A DNA stretch of 50,130 bases from Vibrio furnissii CIP 102972 (GCF_000176175.1 NZ_ACZP01000008.1:1-50130); one strand, 5' to 3'; counted from the first letter of the stretch, positions 11,919-19,659 are shown. A program made the numbers and translations. The notes: generated from the letters alone by a model not told the origin.

Positions 11919-12016
11919 ATAAAATTATTGGATGGTTAATATCAAAATTACGCGTTTTTTAATAAAAAAATCATAGGTTATAGTGTCTGTGTTGACAAGA
12001 TACAGGAGAAATTAAG
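11919..12016 (+). promoter_or_regulatory. LysR-padC divergent regulatory region
   Basis: The 98-bp A+T-rich spacer carries a dyad at 11924-11940 (ATTATTGGATGGTTAAT, arms TATT and AATA) that could be a LysR-type operator. A TATAGT -10-like hexamer near 11979 is suitable for padC. AGGAGA at 12003-12008 is the padC ribosome site. Confidence 0.5.
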
Positions 12017-12514
12017 ATGTTTGATAAAAATGATTTGAGCGGCATCGTTGGTAAACACTTGGTGTACACTTATGACAATGGTTGGAATTACGAAGTTTAC
12101 GTGAAAAACGAAACAACCATGGATTACCGTATCCACAGTGGTATCGTCGGCAATCGTTGGGTGAAATCACAACGCATCTATCTGGTGCAAGTGGCCCAAG
12201 ATGTTTACAAAATTTCGTGGACAGAGCCAACCGGTACGGATGTGAGTTTGATCATCAACCTGGCTGACAACGTGTTCCACGGTACGATTTTCTTCCCACG
12301 TTGGATTATCAACGATCCGAAAAAAACCGTTTGTTTCCAAAACGATCACATTCCTCAAATGGAAGCGTACCGCGATGCCGGTCCAGCGTACCCAACTGAA
12401 GTGATCGACGAGTTCGCGACCATCACCTTCGTGCGTGATTGTGGCCGTGACAATGACGAGGTGATCAACTGTGCAGCCAGCGAGTTGCCAGCCGATTTCC
12501 CAAATAATCTGTAG
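12017..12514 (+). CDS. padC: Phenolic acid decarboxylase (PadC family)
   Basis: The 165-aa protein matches phenolic acid decarboxylases, which convert p-coumaric, ferulic and caffeic acids to 4-vinylphenols without a cofactor and so detoxify plant phenolics. The residues described for the B. subtilis/B. pumilus enzyme are all present with an offset of six: Y17 and Y19 in YTYDNGW, R47 in GNRWV and E70 in SWTEPTGTD. YRIHSG and FFPRW are also typical. A strong AGGAGA ribosome site precedes the ATG. It is a single-gene unit closed by a terminator, divergent from a LysR regulator. Confidence 0.95.
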   Translation: MFDKNDLSGIVGKHLVYTYDNGWNYEVYVKNETTMDYRIHSGIVGNRWVKSQRIYLVQVAQDVYKISWTEPTGTDVSLIINLADNVFHGTIFFPRWIINDPKKTVCFQNDHIPQMEAYRDAGPAYPTEVIDEFATITFVRDCGRDNDEVINCAASELPADFPNNL

Positions 12515-12553
12515 TCCAACGTAAATTAAGTCCTTACGATCGACTGTCTGAAC

Positions 12554-12588
12554 GAGCAAACCACCGCCGAGGTGGTTTGCTCTTTTTT
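12554..12588 (+). terminator. Terminator downstream of padC
   Basis: A perfect 12-bp stem GAGCAAACCACC / GGTGGTTTGCTC with a 5-nt loop is followed by TTTTTT. Confidence 0.95.
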
Positions 12589-12690
12589 ATTGATGAATAA
12601 TTGGAATGAATTGTTTTCTTTCAATTCACTGTTATCACCGCAAAGCCAATGCTAGTTTGTGTTTTTTAGTTGTGGGTGATGTGGACGTTC

Positions 12691-13470
12691 ATGGAAGTCT
12701 CAATAGAAGTTTTAGGATTGTTGTTTTTGGTTGCCGGTGTGGCCGGGTTCATTGATGCGATGGCAGGCGGCGGGGGCTTGTTAACGCTACCGGCCTTGTT
12801 GGCCGCAGGCGTGCCACCGACTCAGGCGCTGGCGACCAATAAATTGCAAAGCTCTTTTGGTAGCTTTTCGGCCACATGGTATTTTGTGCGCAATGGCATT
12901 GTCAGTCTTAAAGAGATGCGCCTGGCGATTGTGTGTACTTTTATCGGTTCGGCGATTGGCGCAGAACTGGTGCAACAGTTTGATGCCTCACTACTGACCA
13001 GCTTGATTCCCTTGCTGCTGATCGCCATTTCACTCTATTTTCTACTGGCCCCGCAAACCCGTGCCGACTCGGGTAAAAAGCCACTGCCGGAAGCGCTGTT
13101 CGCGTTATGTATTGGTGGTGGTATCGGTTTTTATGATGGCTTTTTCGGGCCAGGAACCGGCTCCATTTTTACGGTCTGTTTTGTGGTGTTAGGCCATTTT
13201 AGTCTGGTGGATGCGACCGCGCGTACCAAAGTGTTGAACTTCACCTCCAATATCGCTGCACTGACTTTCTTTTTGATTGCTGGCCTGCCGATTTGGCAAA
13301 TTGGTCTGACGATGGCGGTCGGTGGTTTTATCGGTGCTCGCATGGGCGCGAAAGTCGTGGTCACCAAAGGCCACAAATGGATTCGCCCGCTGGTGATCAC
13401 CATGTCGATGCTGATGGCACTTAAACTGCTGTGGGAACAGCATTCACAATCGTTTCTATCAATGTTCTGA
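12691..13470 (+). CDS. yfcA: TSUP-family membrane permease, YfcA-like
   Basis: This is a hydrophobic protein of about 259 aa of the TauE/SafE (TSUP) family. It shows the two family repeats: the N-terminal AGFIDAMAGGGGLLTLPAL with TNKLQSSFGS, and the C-terminal GFYDGFFGPGTGS with TKVLNFTSNIAAL. About eight membrane segments are apparent. It resembles E. coli YfcA closely from memory. TSUP members are proposed to export sulfite, sulfonates or related anions, but the substrate here is unknown. In-frame starts exist at 12670 (TTG) and 12679; ATG 12691 was chosen by family N-terminus, since no strong ribosome site decides it. Its last 50 bp overlap the convergent LysR gene. Confidence 0.9.
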   Translation: MEVSIEVLGLLFLVAGVAGFIDAMAGGGGLLTLPALLAAGVPPTQALATNKLQSSFGSFSATWYFVRNGIVSLKEMRLAIVCTFIGSAIGAELVQQFDASLLTSLIPLLLIAISLYFLLAPQTRADSGKKPLPEALFALCIGGGIGFYDGFFGPGTGSIFTVCFVVLGHFSLVDATARTKVLNFTSNIAALTFFLIAGLPIWQIGLTMAVGGFIGARMGAKVVVTKGHKWIRPLVITMSMLMALKLLWEQHSQSFLSMF

Positions 13471-14266
13471 CACGCGGTGAGCGGTAGCTAGTCGCCCGGA
13501 CACAAATGTGAATCGGGCGAAACAGCGGCGCTAATTCGGCAAAGTCAAAGCAATATTGCGGTTCGATTTTGAGCGCATTAACGATGGAGAGGGGCACGAG
13601 GGCTGGGGCCATACCACCCAATGCTAACTGCGCAGATGCGGTGTAGGAGTCCATTTCCATCACCGGATTGATGCCAAGCCTGGCGAGGATAGCGGCCTGA
13701 TAGGTGTTAGCCGGGTTGGCCAAGTCATTGGTCACCACTTCGTCGGGCAAGCCGGACAGTGGCTGGCGACTGACAATGTAAAACGGCTCATCGAACAGAT
13801 GCAGCGTCATCAACCCATGGTTACCCGGCAGATAGCCTGCGCAAAATCCCAGCGTGGCTTTGCCCGATTGAACGTGTTCCACAATACGCGGCGTATGGTG
13901 AGTGGTGATGGTGAAGTGCGGATCGCGCTGGCGATAGTCACCCATCACCTGAGTCAGATAACCCGCGACCAGAGTCTCTGAGCAGTCGAGGCGAATCAGC
14001 GTATCATCCTCCAGCGTTTGCTGCTCAAAGATCAGGCCGCGTAGTTCATTGAATGTCGGTCCGATGTTGGCAATTAACTGCTCAGCTTCCGCGGTGAGCT
14101 TAATGTGGCGCCCTGACGGAACGATCAGTTTCTTGCCCAGTTTCTTTTCCAGATTCGCAATGCGTTTGCTGACAGCAGACTGGCTGATGTACAGCTGGCT
14201 GCCTGTGCGGCTCATGGTTTTTTCTTTACTGAGAACCAGCAGGGTCTCAATGCCTTCCAGTAGCAT
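13421..14266 (-). CDS. LysR-type transcriptional regulator
   Basis: The 281-aa protein has the LysR helix-turn-helix (residues ~1-60; TMSRTGSQLYISQSAVSKR) and the effector-binding domain. It is slightly short for the family and starts without the usual leading residues before the helix-turn-helix. The gene lies 57 bp downstream of the VOC / flavodoxin / small-protein unit on the same strand and could be its distal member, or have its own promoter. A CAATGAC-N18-GTCATTG dyad (14274-14305) sits immediately before its start. The effector is unknown. Its 3' end overlaps yfcA by 50 bp. Confidence 0.9.
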   Translation of the reverse strand: MLLEGIETLLVLSKEKTMSRTGSQLYISQSAVSKRIANLEKKLGKKLIVPSGRHIKLTAEAEQLIANIGPTFNELRGLIFEQQTLEDDTLIRLDCSETLVAGYLTQVMGDYRQRDPHFTITTHHTPRIVEHVQSGKATLGFCAGYLPGNHGLMTLHLFDEPFYIVSRQPLSGLPDEVVTNDLANPANTYQAAILARLGINPVMEMDSYTASAQLALGGMAPALVPLSIVNALKIEPQYCFDFAELAPLFRPIHICVRATSYRSPRVRTLIETIVNAVPTAV

Positions 14267-14323
14267 GGCGTTCCAATGACAAATGGGAATAGATGACAGT
14301 CATTGTACTTCACTCCTGCCCAT

Positions 14324-14572
14324 TTAACAGCCACACGGTTTGAGGCTTCGAATCACGGCGCGTAACTGCCGGCGATGGCGCGCTGTGCTTTGCTGCTGAC
14401 ACTCATCGAGAGCACTGGCCGCATTCAGCGCTATATCATGCTGCAGATACGCGGGCAGATGATCGCGGGTGCTGAGCCAGTGATGAAACTTGCGCTGGCA
14501 GAGCTGATGTTGCTGACGTTGGTTAAGTGCCAGCAGCGCCAGCACCAGTCGATAAATCAGGATTTGTAACAT
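14324..14572 (-). CDS. Small basic protein of unknown function
   Basis: I do not recognise this 82-aa protein. It opens with a hydrophobic stretch (MLQILIYRLVLALLAL) that could be a membrane anchor, and the rest is rich in His, Gln and Arg with a CGC C-terminus. It is likely real: the ATG lies 8 bp after the flavodoxin gene, and an ideal AGGAGG ribosome site overlaps that gene's TAG stop, which suggests translational coupling. Composition is somewhat unusual, so moderate confidence only. Confidence 0.6.
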   Translation of the reverse strand: MLQILIYRLVLALLALNQRQQHQLCQRKFHHWLSTRDHLPAYLQHDIALNAASALDECQQQSTARHRRQLRAVIRSLKPCGC

Positions 14573-14580
14573 AGGCCCTC

Positions 14581-15138
14581 CTATTGATTGAGCAGTGAGG
14601 CCATGCGTTCACCATAATAAAATGCCGTGGCCAGATCGTTCGGGTTCACCTGAGAGGTGTTATCAAGGTAGCTCGCCACCACACCAATACTTGAACCTGT
14701 ATGATTCAAACCACGGGAATCGGTGTGTTTGGAGACATCCAGCCCGACCCAAATCATGCCGTGTTGGCAGGCAAGCGTGACGAAACTGTACAGCGTCTGC
14801 TGTTGCTCACCATTGACGCTGCCACCCATGGTTAAGCCGCCCGCCAGTTTGTTGCGCCACAACTTGTTGGCGTAACCGTCACTGCTGGTATCCATAAATG
14901 CTTTGAACTGAGCGGCGGGTCCGCCCATATAGGTTGGGCTCGCGAAGACGATGGCGTCACATGCCAACAACTGGCGAAATAACGCGTCATTCTGGTATCG
15001 GCCGGCCACGATGTCAGTGGCCTTGATCTCTAACGTGATGCTTTCTACGCCCTGGTGTTGAGCGCCTTCCGCGACGTGCTGAGCCAGCAAGCGAGTCGCA
15101 CCATCTTGAGAAAAATAAACAATCGCAATGCGTTTCAT
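14581..15138 (-). CDS. Flavodoxin-fold NAD(P)H-dependent oxidoreductase (WrbA/quinone-reductase like)
   Basis: The ~185-aa protein has a flavodoxin fold. The FMN phosphate loop is near the N-terminus (FSQDGATRLLAQ), and ASPTYMGGPAAQFKAFMD (residues ~75-95) is the usual WrbA-type FMN-binding segment, followed by TMGGSVNGEQQQTL. Such enzymes reduce quinones and other electrophiles by two electrons. I chose ATG 15138 (MKRIAIVYFSQDG) because the longer frame to 15288 adds 50 residues outside the fold and overlaps the VOC gene. An AGGACC ribosome site precedes it. The gene lies 25 bp after the VOC gene and just before a small coupled ORF. Confidence 0.85.
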   Translation of the reverse strand: MKRIAIVYFSQDGATRLLAQHVAEGAQHQGVESITLEIKATDIVAGRYQNDALFRQLLACDAIVFASPTYMGGPAAQFKAFMDTSSDGYANKLWRNKLAGGLTMGGSVNGEQQQTLYSFVTLACQHGMIWVGLDVSKHTDSRGLNHTGSSIGVVASYLDNTSQVNPNDLATAFYYGERMASLLNQ

Positions 15139-15163
15139 AGTTGGTCCTGATATTGATGAGTGA

Positions 15164-15577
15164 TTACGCGGGATAATGGTTTCGTTGGGCAGGAGCGTCA
15201 GAAAAATACTCAATGAATTCCCACTCCGTCCCGCTGGGATCAAAAAAATAGACCCGATGACGATACTCGTTGTTCTCGGATAGCTCATTGAGTTGATACC
15301 CCGCTGCCAACAGGCGCTGCTTCACCGCTTCGGCATCATCGACCACGATACCGACATGATTGATGCCCACATCCCGGTAAGGCATACGATCCACCTCCGT
15401 ACGGTTTTGCACTTCCTGTAACGCGATGTACGTCTGCTCTGTGCCAATATGGCACCAGCGATAGTCCTGCTTCCCCTGATGGCGAATCTTGAAATCGGGC
15501 AGCGCGGTTTGTAGAAACGTAATCGCCTGATCGATATCGGCGACCGTAATGTTGGCGTGTTCGACATAAGCTTGCAT
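15164..15577 (-). CDS. VOC-family (glyoxalase/dioxygenase fold) protein
   Basis: This 137-aa protein has two vicinal-oxygen-chelate modules (EHANITVADID at the N-terminus, NHVGIVVDDAE at ~residue 70, GTEWEFIEYF near the C-terminus), with His and Glu residues placed as metal ligands. The reaction cannot be named from sequence; family members include glyoxalase I, extradiol dioxygenases and antibiotic-modifying enzymes. ATG 15577 is preferred over 15589 because GGAGGC is placed correctly upstream. It is the first gene of a minus-strand unit with a flavodoxin oxidoreductase, a pairing that suggests electrophile or quinone stress (inference). Confidence 0.85.
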   Translation of the reverse strand: MQAYVEHANITVADIDQAITFLQTALPDFKIRHQGKQDYRWCHIGTEQTYIALQEVQNRTEVDRMPYRDVGINHVGIVVDDAEAVKQRLLAAGYQLNELSENNEYRHRVYFFDPSGTEWEFIEYFSDAPAQRNHYPA

Positions 15578-15796
15578 CGTTGCCTCCATGGCTACTAAGT
15601 AAAGTTATTTGTTTATTAAACTAGTTCAAAATACCATTAAGTAAACATAAAACTTTATTTATCTGTTTAGTGATCGTATTTCTGTGATCAATGATCTCAT
15701 TGTGGTGTATTTTTCGTGCAACAGGCGAAGGTCGTCGACAAAGTGCCAACCAGAGAAAGAAGGCTGAAAGCTGGAGAGGAATGCGTGGGGAGATAT
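15578..15796 (-). promoter_or_regulatory. Control region of the VOC-flavodoxin operon with direct repeats
   Basis: The strongly A+T-rich segment before the VOC gene contains two related 12-mers on the plus strand, CTACTAAGTAAA (15592-15603) and CCATTAAGTAAA (15634-15645). They are spaced exactly 42 bp apart, four helical turns. The first includes the odd palindrome TACTAAGTA. They are candidate binding sites for an unknown regulator. Confidence 0.4.
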
Positions 15797-15820
15797 AAAA
15801 AAGGCCGCATGGAGCGGCCT
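15797..15820 (-). terminator. Terminator downstream of the yadS-like gene
   Basis: Read on the minus strand, AGGCCGC and GCGGCCT form a 7-bp stem with a short loop followed by TTTTTT. It lies directly after the yadS stop codon. Confidence 0.88.
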
Positions 15821-15829
15821 GAATCAAAC

Positions 15830-16450
15830 TTAGCGAGTAATGGCAAAGGTGGGCAGTGATAAATGCCAACGAATGGCGCCCAGGCGAATGATCAGCGTGG
15901 ATAACACGCCAGAAATAAATGCAGTCGAGCTGTCATACCCCATCGCCAATGCCGTGGTATGGAACACGCCGCCAATGATGCAGGCTGTTGCGTAAACTTC
16001 GCTGCGCAGTACCATCGGAATTTCACGGGCCAATACGTCGCGAATGATCCCGCCACCACAGCCAGTAATGACGCCCATGATGATCGCGATTAGCGATGAT
16101 TCTTGATAAATAAGTGCCTTTTCAACGCCAATACCGACAAATACCGCCAAACCAATTGCGTCACACACCGGCAGGATCCACCACGCCAGCCGTTTAGGGC
16201 GGCGCACGATCAGCATGGTCAGAATACAAGTGATGAAAATGACCCACAGATAGGTGGGATCTTTAATCCAGAATACGGGGGTGGCACCAAGCGACATGTC
16301 ACGAATGGTTCCGCCGCCGATCGCGGTGACGCTGGCCAGAACGATGACGCCGAATGGGTCCATTTTTAGACGGCCAGCAAGCAAAACGCCGGAGATAGCA
16401 AAAACAGCGGTACCGAACATATCGATCAGATAGAGCAGTGAAGTATCCAA
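15830..16450 (-). CDS. yadS: TRIC-family channel / YadS-like inner membrane protein
   Basis: The 206-aa, highly hydrophobic protein has a tandem duplication of a three-helix module, each copy carrying a glycine-rich signature (AIGGGTIRDM near residue 44 and GCGGGIIRDV near 132). This is the bacterial TRIC (UPF0126/PF03458) family, whose members form trimeric cation channels or transport glycine; the substrate here is unproven. In E. coli, from memory, yadS follows mtn and btuF, and the same order is kept here, so it is the last gene of the mtnN-cbiB-btuF operon. Confidence 0.9.
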   Translation of the reverse strand: MDTSLLYLIDMFGTAVFAISGVLLAGRLKMDPFGVIVLASVTAIGGGTIRDMSLGATPVFWIKDPTYLWVIFITCILTMLIVRRPKRLAWWILPVCDAIGLAVFVGIGVEKALIYQESSLIAIIMGVITGCGGGIIRDVLAREIPMVLRSEVYATACIIGGVFHTTALAMGYDSSTAFISGVLSTLIIRLGAIRWHLSLPTFAITR

Positions 16451-16527
16451 AGTGTGTATCGCTCAGTTAAGTCAGTCATGGGCAAAATTGGCCGCAAATT
16501 GTACGAGATTTTTGTTCGATCTGTTAC

Positions 16528-17343
16528 TTATTTTCGCACCTGATCGAAGTAATGACACACTTGTTGAATCGCATTGAGTGTACGGGGGGTGGGGCGGTTT
16601 AACCAATCCGATGTTAAGGCCCAGACGTGGTTCTGTTTGACTGCTGGAAGCTGTGCTTGCCAGCGCTGCCACATGTTGCCGTTGTCGATGGCATGCTCGG
16701 AGGTGAAGATCACCTCGGGTTGCGCGAGCAGAACTTGCTCCAAACCGACTTGCGGATAAGGGCTTGGGCTGCGCTCAAACACGTTCTCTCCGCCACAAAA
16801 ACGAAAGACCTCGCTGGGCCAGCTGCCTTGCGCAAGTGTAATGATCGGTTTTTCACTCAGCTGGTAAAAGTAACGCACAGGCTTGGCATCGGCGTATTGC
16901 GCACGCAACGTCGTCAATTGGTGGCGAAAGTCGTCGGCGGCACGCTGCCCGATGGTTGGATCGTCGGCGTATTGGCTGAGCTGTTCGATGTTGGTAGCAA
17001 TGTCGTCCAGCGTGCGCGTGTTGGACTCATACAGAGGCAAACCAAGCTGTTTCAGTTTGTCTAATTCACGTGCCGGGTTGCCTCCAGGCCAGACGATCAC
17101 TAAGTCTGGTTTCAGCGCCACAATGCGTTCAACTTTGACGCCTTGGTAGTTGGATACCTTTTCGATCTGACGTGCTTGCGGCGGGTAATCGCTGTATTCG
17201 CTCACCGCGACCAGCTTGTCACCCAGCCCGGCAGCAAAAGCCAGTTCGGTGGCATGTGGTGCAAGGCTGATGACTCGTTGCACGGGGTGCGCCGCATCGG
17301 AGATAGAGGTGAAGCATAGTAGCGTCAGCGTCCAAAGGCGCAT
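16528..17343 (-). CDS. btuF: Vitamin B12 ABC transporter periplasmic binding protein BtuF
   Basis: BtuF captures cobalamin in the periplasm and delivers it to the BtuCD importer. The 271-aa protein has a short N-terminal signal sequence (MRLWTLTLLCFTSISDA) and the two-lobed class III binding-protein fold: RVISLAPHATELAFAAG, then KPDLVIVWPGGNPA in lobe one and GSWPSEVFRFCGGENVF in lobe two. The ATG follows the TAA of the cbiB-like gene with no gap (TAAATG), so translation is probably coupled. btuC and btuD are not in this window. Confidence 0.94.
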   Translation of the reverse strand: MRLWTLTLLCFTSISDAAHPVQRVISLAPHATELAFAAGLGDKLVAVSEYSDYPPQARQIEKVSNYQGVKVERIVALKPDLVIVWPGGNPARELDKLKQLGLPLYESNTRTLDDIATNIEQLSQYADDPTIGQRAADDFRHQLTTLRAQYADAKPVRYFYQLSEKPIITLAQGSWPSEVFRFCGGENVFERSPSPYPQVGLEQVLLAQPEVIFTSEHAIDNGNMWQRWQAQLPAVKQNHVWALTSDWLNRPTPRTLNAIQQVCHYFDQVRK

Positions 17344-18297
17344 TTAAACTCCTCGATAAATCACAACCAGCAACAGGCTTTCAATCAGGATCCAAGCGAA
17401 AATTCGCCAAGCCAGTAGCGTGTGCAGTTGGGATAAATGAATAGCAGAAGGGGCGATGCGGCCACCGATTTTGACGCGAACGGCTTTTTGTTCGCCGTAA
17501 ATTGCCGGACCACCGAGTGACAGTTCGAGTTTGTTGCCCACGGCGCATAGCAGCCAAGCGGGGCCAGGCAGTGGCCATGAGCGGCTTTGTTGCAGCGTTC
17601 GGTGCAGCGTTTGTGCCGCGTGATGCCCAGCAATGATCAGCATGCTGAATAGGCGCAGTGGAATGAATTCAAGCACCGCGACCGCTCGCACTACAGGCAG
17701 ACCAAATGGTTGAAATCGTGGGCGCGATGGCGACCAAGCGCGCGCCAATTCCACCATCAATCGATAGATCAATGCGCCAATTCCTCCCAGCAGCGCATAC
17801 CAAAACAACACGCAAACCACATTGCGGCCAAAGCCCATAATGATAGTTTCGGCACCCGCTTTGCCAAGGCCCAGTGGTGAAAGCGTCGCGGTGTCGCGAT
17901 TGACGTATGGCATCAACAAGCTGCGCGCGAGTTTTTTGTCTTCTTTGGCCAGTGCAACGGCCATGCGATTGGCCAATTGCTCTTGGCTACGCCAATCCAG
18001 CGCCAGCAACAGCAGTGCCAGCTCAAATAATTGCGGTTGCCACACCAATGGTTTCAGCGCAATGCATACCACCATTGCCGGCAATATCATCAGTAGCCAA
18101 GCGAGTGTGCCGGAGAGCTGGCTTTGCGCATAACTGGCGTTGGTATTGACCTTGTCCGCCAGTATTTCAGCAAACTTGTGCCACAAAGTCACCGGATGCG
18201 CGCCGCGCGGGATCGGTAAGATCAGATGAAACAACAATGCGCCCCACATGACGAGGAGCGCACCGTTGGCATAGATCGTGTGAAAAATCTCGTCCAT
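17344..18297 (-). CDS. Divergent CbiB/CobD-family membrane protein
   Basis: This 317-aa polytopic membrane protein belongs to the CbiB (CobD) adenosylcobinamide-phosphate synthase family, which joins aminopropanol phosphate to cobyric acid. Recognisable family parts are NRDTATLSPLGLGKAGAET (residues ~130-150) and LGGPAIYGE (~residue 265). However, the conserved ETxxENxxDGxxAP and NTLDSMVGYK segments of standard CbiB are replaced by unrelated hydrophobic sequence (ETIIMGFGRNVVCVLF). It lies between mtnN and btuF, so a role in corrinoid salvage is likely, but normal catalytic activity is uncertain. Standard annotation would call it cobD or cbiB. Confidence 0.75.
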   Translation of the reverse strand: MDEIFHTIYANGALLVMWGALLFHLILPIPRGAHPVTLWHKFAEILADKVNTNASYAQSQLSGTLAWLLMILPAMVVCIALKPLVWQPQLFELALLLLALDWRSQEQLANRMAVALAKEDKKLARSLLMPYVNRDTATLSPLGLGKAGAETIIMGFGRNVVCVLFWYALLGGIGALIYRLMVELARAWSPSRPRFQPFGLPVVRAVAVLEFIPLRLFSMLIIAGHHAAQTLHRTLQQSRSWPLPGPAWLLCAVGNKLELSLGGPAIYGEQKAVRVKIGGRIAPSAIHLSQLHTLLAWRIFAWILIESLLLVVIYRGV

Positions 18298-18310
18298 GAG
18301 GGCGTATCGG

Positions 18311-19006
18311 TTACTTCAACAATTCAACCATTTTGCTCACCATTTCTGATGAACTCTGTGCAGCCAGCGGCAGGAACTCATCGAACGACATCGGGGACTC
18401 TTTATCCGCCACATCGGAGATCGCGCGCACGACTACAAACGGCACTTGGAATTGGTGACAGGTTTGTGCAATCGCAGAGGCTTCCATTTCTACCGCAATC
18501 ACGGATGGGAAGTTTGCGCGGATGAACGCTTGGCGCTCTGCAGTGCAGACAAACGCATCGCCGGTACAGATCAGACCGCGAACCGCGTGTTTGCCGACCA
18601 TGGATTCCAGCGCCTTTTCTGCCACAGCCATCAGTTTTTCGTCGGCTTGGAAGGCCGCAGGTTGACCTGCCATTTGGCCGATTTCGTAACCAAACGCGGT
18701 CACATCGGCATCGTGGTGGCGCACTTCGGTTGAAATCACGACATCACCCACGTTGAGGGTTGCATCGAAACCGCCCGCAGACCCGGTATTGATCACCACA
18801 TCTGGTTGGTATTCATCGAGCAAGATCGCGGTGCCAATGGCTGCGGCGACTTTGCCGATCCCCGATTGCAGGAGCACAACGTCAACGCCATGCAGCTGAC
18901 CAGAATAGTAAGTACAGCCGCCTTTGCTGACTTCCTGACAGTTGTTCAGTGCGTCTTTCAGAATGGCGACTTCTTGTTGCATTGCGCCGATGATGCCAAT
19001 TTTCAT
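18311..19006 (-). CDS. mtnN: 5'-methylthioadenosine/S-adenosylhomocysteine nucleosidase
   Basis: MtnN (Pfs) cleaves adenine from methylthioadenosine, S-adenosylhomocysteine and 5'-deoxyadenosine. It removes inhibitory by-products of SAM enzymes and feeds the AI-2 quorum-signal pathway that Vibrio uses. The 231-aa protein has the nucleosidase/phosphorylase fold with Glu12 ([10 protein letters not shown]), INTGSAGG, the EMEASAIAQ segment (Glu ~174) and catalytic Asp197 in [11 protein letters not shown]. It heads the mtnN-cbiB-btuF-yadS operon, with only 13 bp to the next gene. Confidence 0.98.
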   Translation of the reverse strand: MKIGIIGAMQQEVAILKDALNNCQEVSKGGCTYYSGQLHGVDVVLLQSGIGKVAAAIGTAILLDEYQPDVVINTGSAGGFDATLNVGDVVISTEVRHHDADVTAFGYEIGQMAGQPAAFQADEKLMAVAEKALESMVGKHAVRGLICTGDAFVCTAERQAFIRANFPSVIAVEMEASAIAQTCHQFQVPFVVVRAISDVADKESPMSFDEFLPLAAQSSSEMVSKMVELLK

Positions 19007-19086
19007 GCAGTGTCTCTTTTTGAATTACGAAAAATCAGGGCGAAGTTTATCACGACCCGAGTCGTTTGCGCGAGGTTCGGTGTGCG

Positions 19087-19521
19087 TTATGGTTGACGCA
19101 GCATGCCGGCTTCGGCCAGTTTTTCACGCAGGCTTTCTGCGCGGCGGCGGTTGACGCCAAAGTCGCTGTAGCCGACGCGTGATTCTGAGCGGACGAGTAG
19201 GTGATCATCGGTCAATTTCAGCTCCAGATCGTCGACAAAACGCAGAATGCGCGTGGTACATTCGATGCGTAAGTACGGGCCATCTTTGTCGGCGGTTTTC
19301 GCGCCGGGCAGGGTCAGCGCCACGCGCTCAATTTGCTCTAATGTCACGCCCGGACGCAGAATAAACGGCGCGAGGGTGAATTTCTCACGATTGTCTTGGG
19401 TCGACACGCAGTTGGGCTTGTCGCCACAAAGGGTGTTGGTGCGGTCAGTCATCGGAGCCACTCCCTGACTACAGCCGCTCAGCAGGACCACAGCCATCGA
19501 TAGGGTTACAGTTTTTAACAT
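19087..19521 (-). CDS. DUF1499 lipoprotein
   Basis: The 144-aa protein begins with a lipoprotein signal peptide (lipobox LLSGC, Cys17), so it is probably anchored in the envelope. The mature part matches DUF1499, with the characteristic CGDKPNCVSTQ near the start and YLRIECTTRILRFVDDLEL in the middle. The family has no established function. ATG 19521 is preferred over 19566 because the upstream extension would precede the signal peptide. It lies 80 bp upstream of mtnN on the same strand and may be co-transcribed. Confidence 0.85.
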   Translation of the reverse strand: MLKTVTLSMAVVLLSGCSQGVAPMTDRTNTLCGDKPNCVSTQDNREKFTLAPFILRPGVTLEQIERVALTLPGAKTADKDGPYLRIECTTRILRFVDDLELKLTDDHLLVRSESRVGYSDFGVNRRRAESLREKLAEAGMLRQP

Positions 19522-19628
19522 GCATGCTGCCTTATGGAATTCAGAGTGAGCAGAGGTGGTCAGCATATCGATTTATTCCTCTGTCATGTCAATACGTTAC
19601 AACTGGTGACAATTATAGGCCGAAAATG

Positions 19629-19659
19629 AAAAAAGGATTCATCGTTGATGAATCCTTTT
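19629..19659 (-). terminator. Terminator downstream of gltD (first pair)
   Basis: A perfect 13-bp stem AAAAGGATTCATC / GATGAATCCTTTT has a 3-nt loop. On the minus strand it ends in a run of T residues shortly after the gltD stop. Confidence 0.92.

Noticed and set aside
15683..15699. CRP-like site TGTGA...TCTCA
   Set aside because: The spacing of the second half is off by one and the half-site is degenerate.
15621..15869. 82-aa minus-strand ORF upstream of the VOC gene
   Set aside because: It overlaps the yadS terminator and 3' end and has no credible ribosome site or composition.
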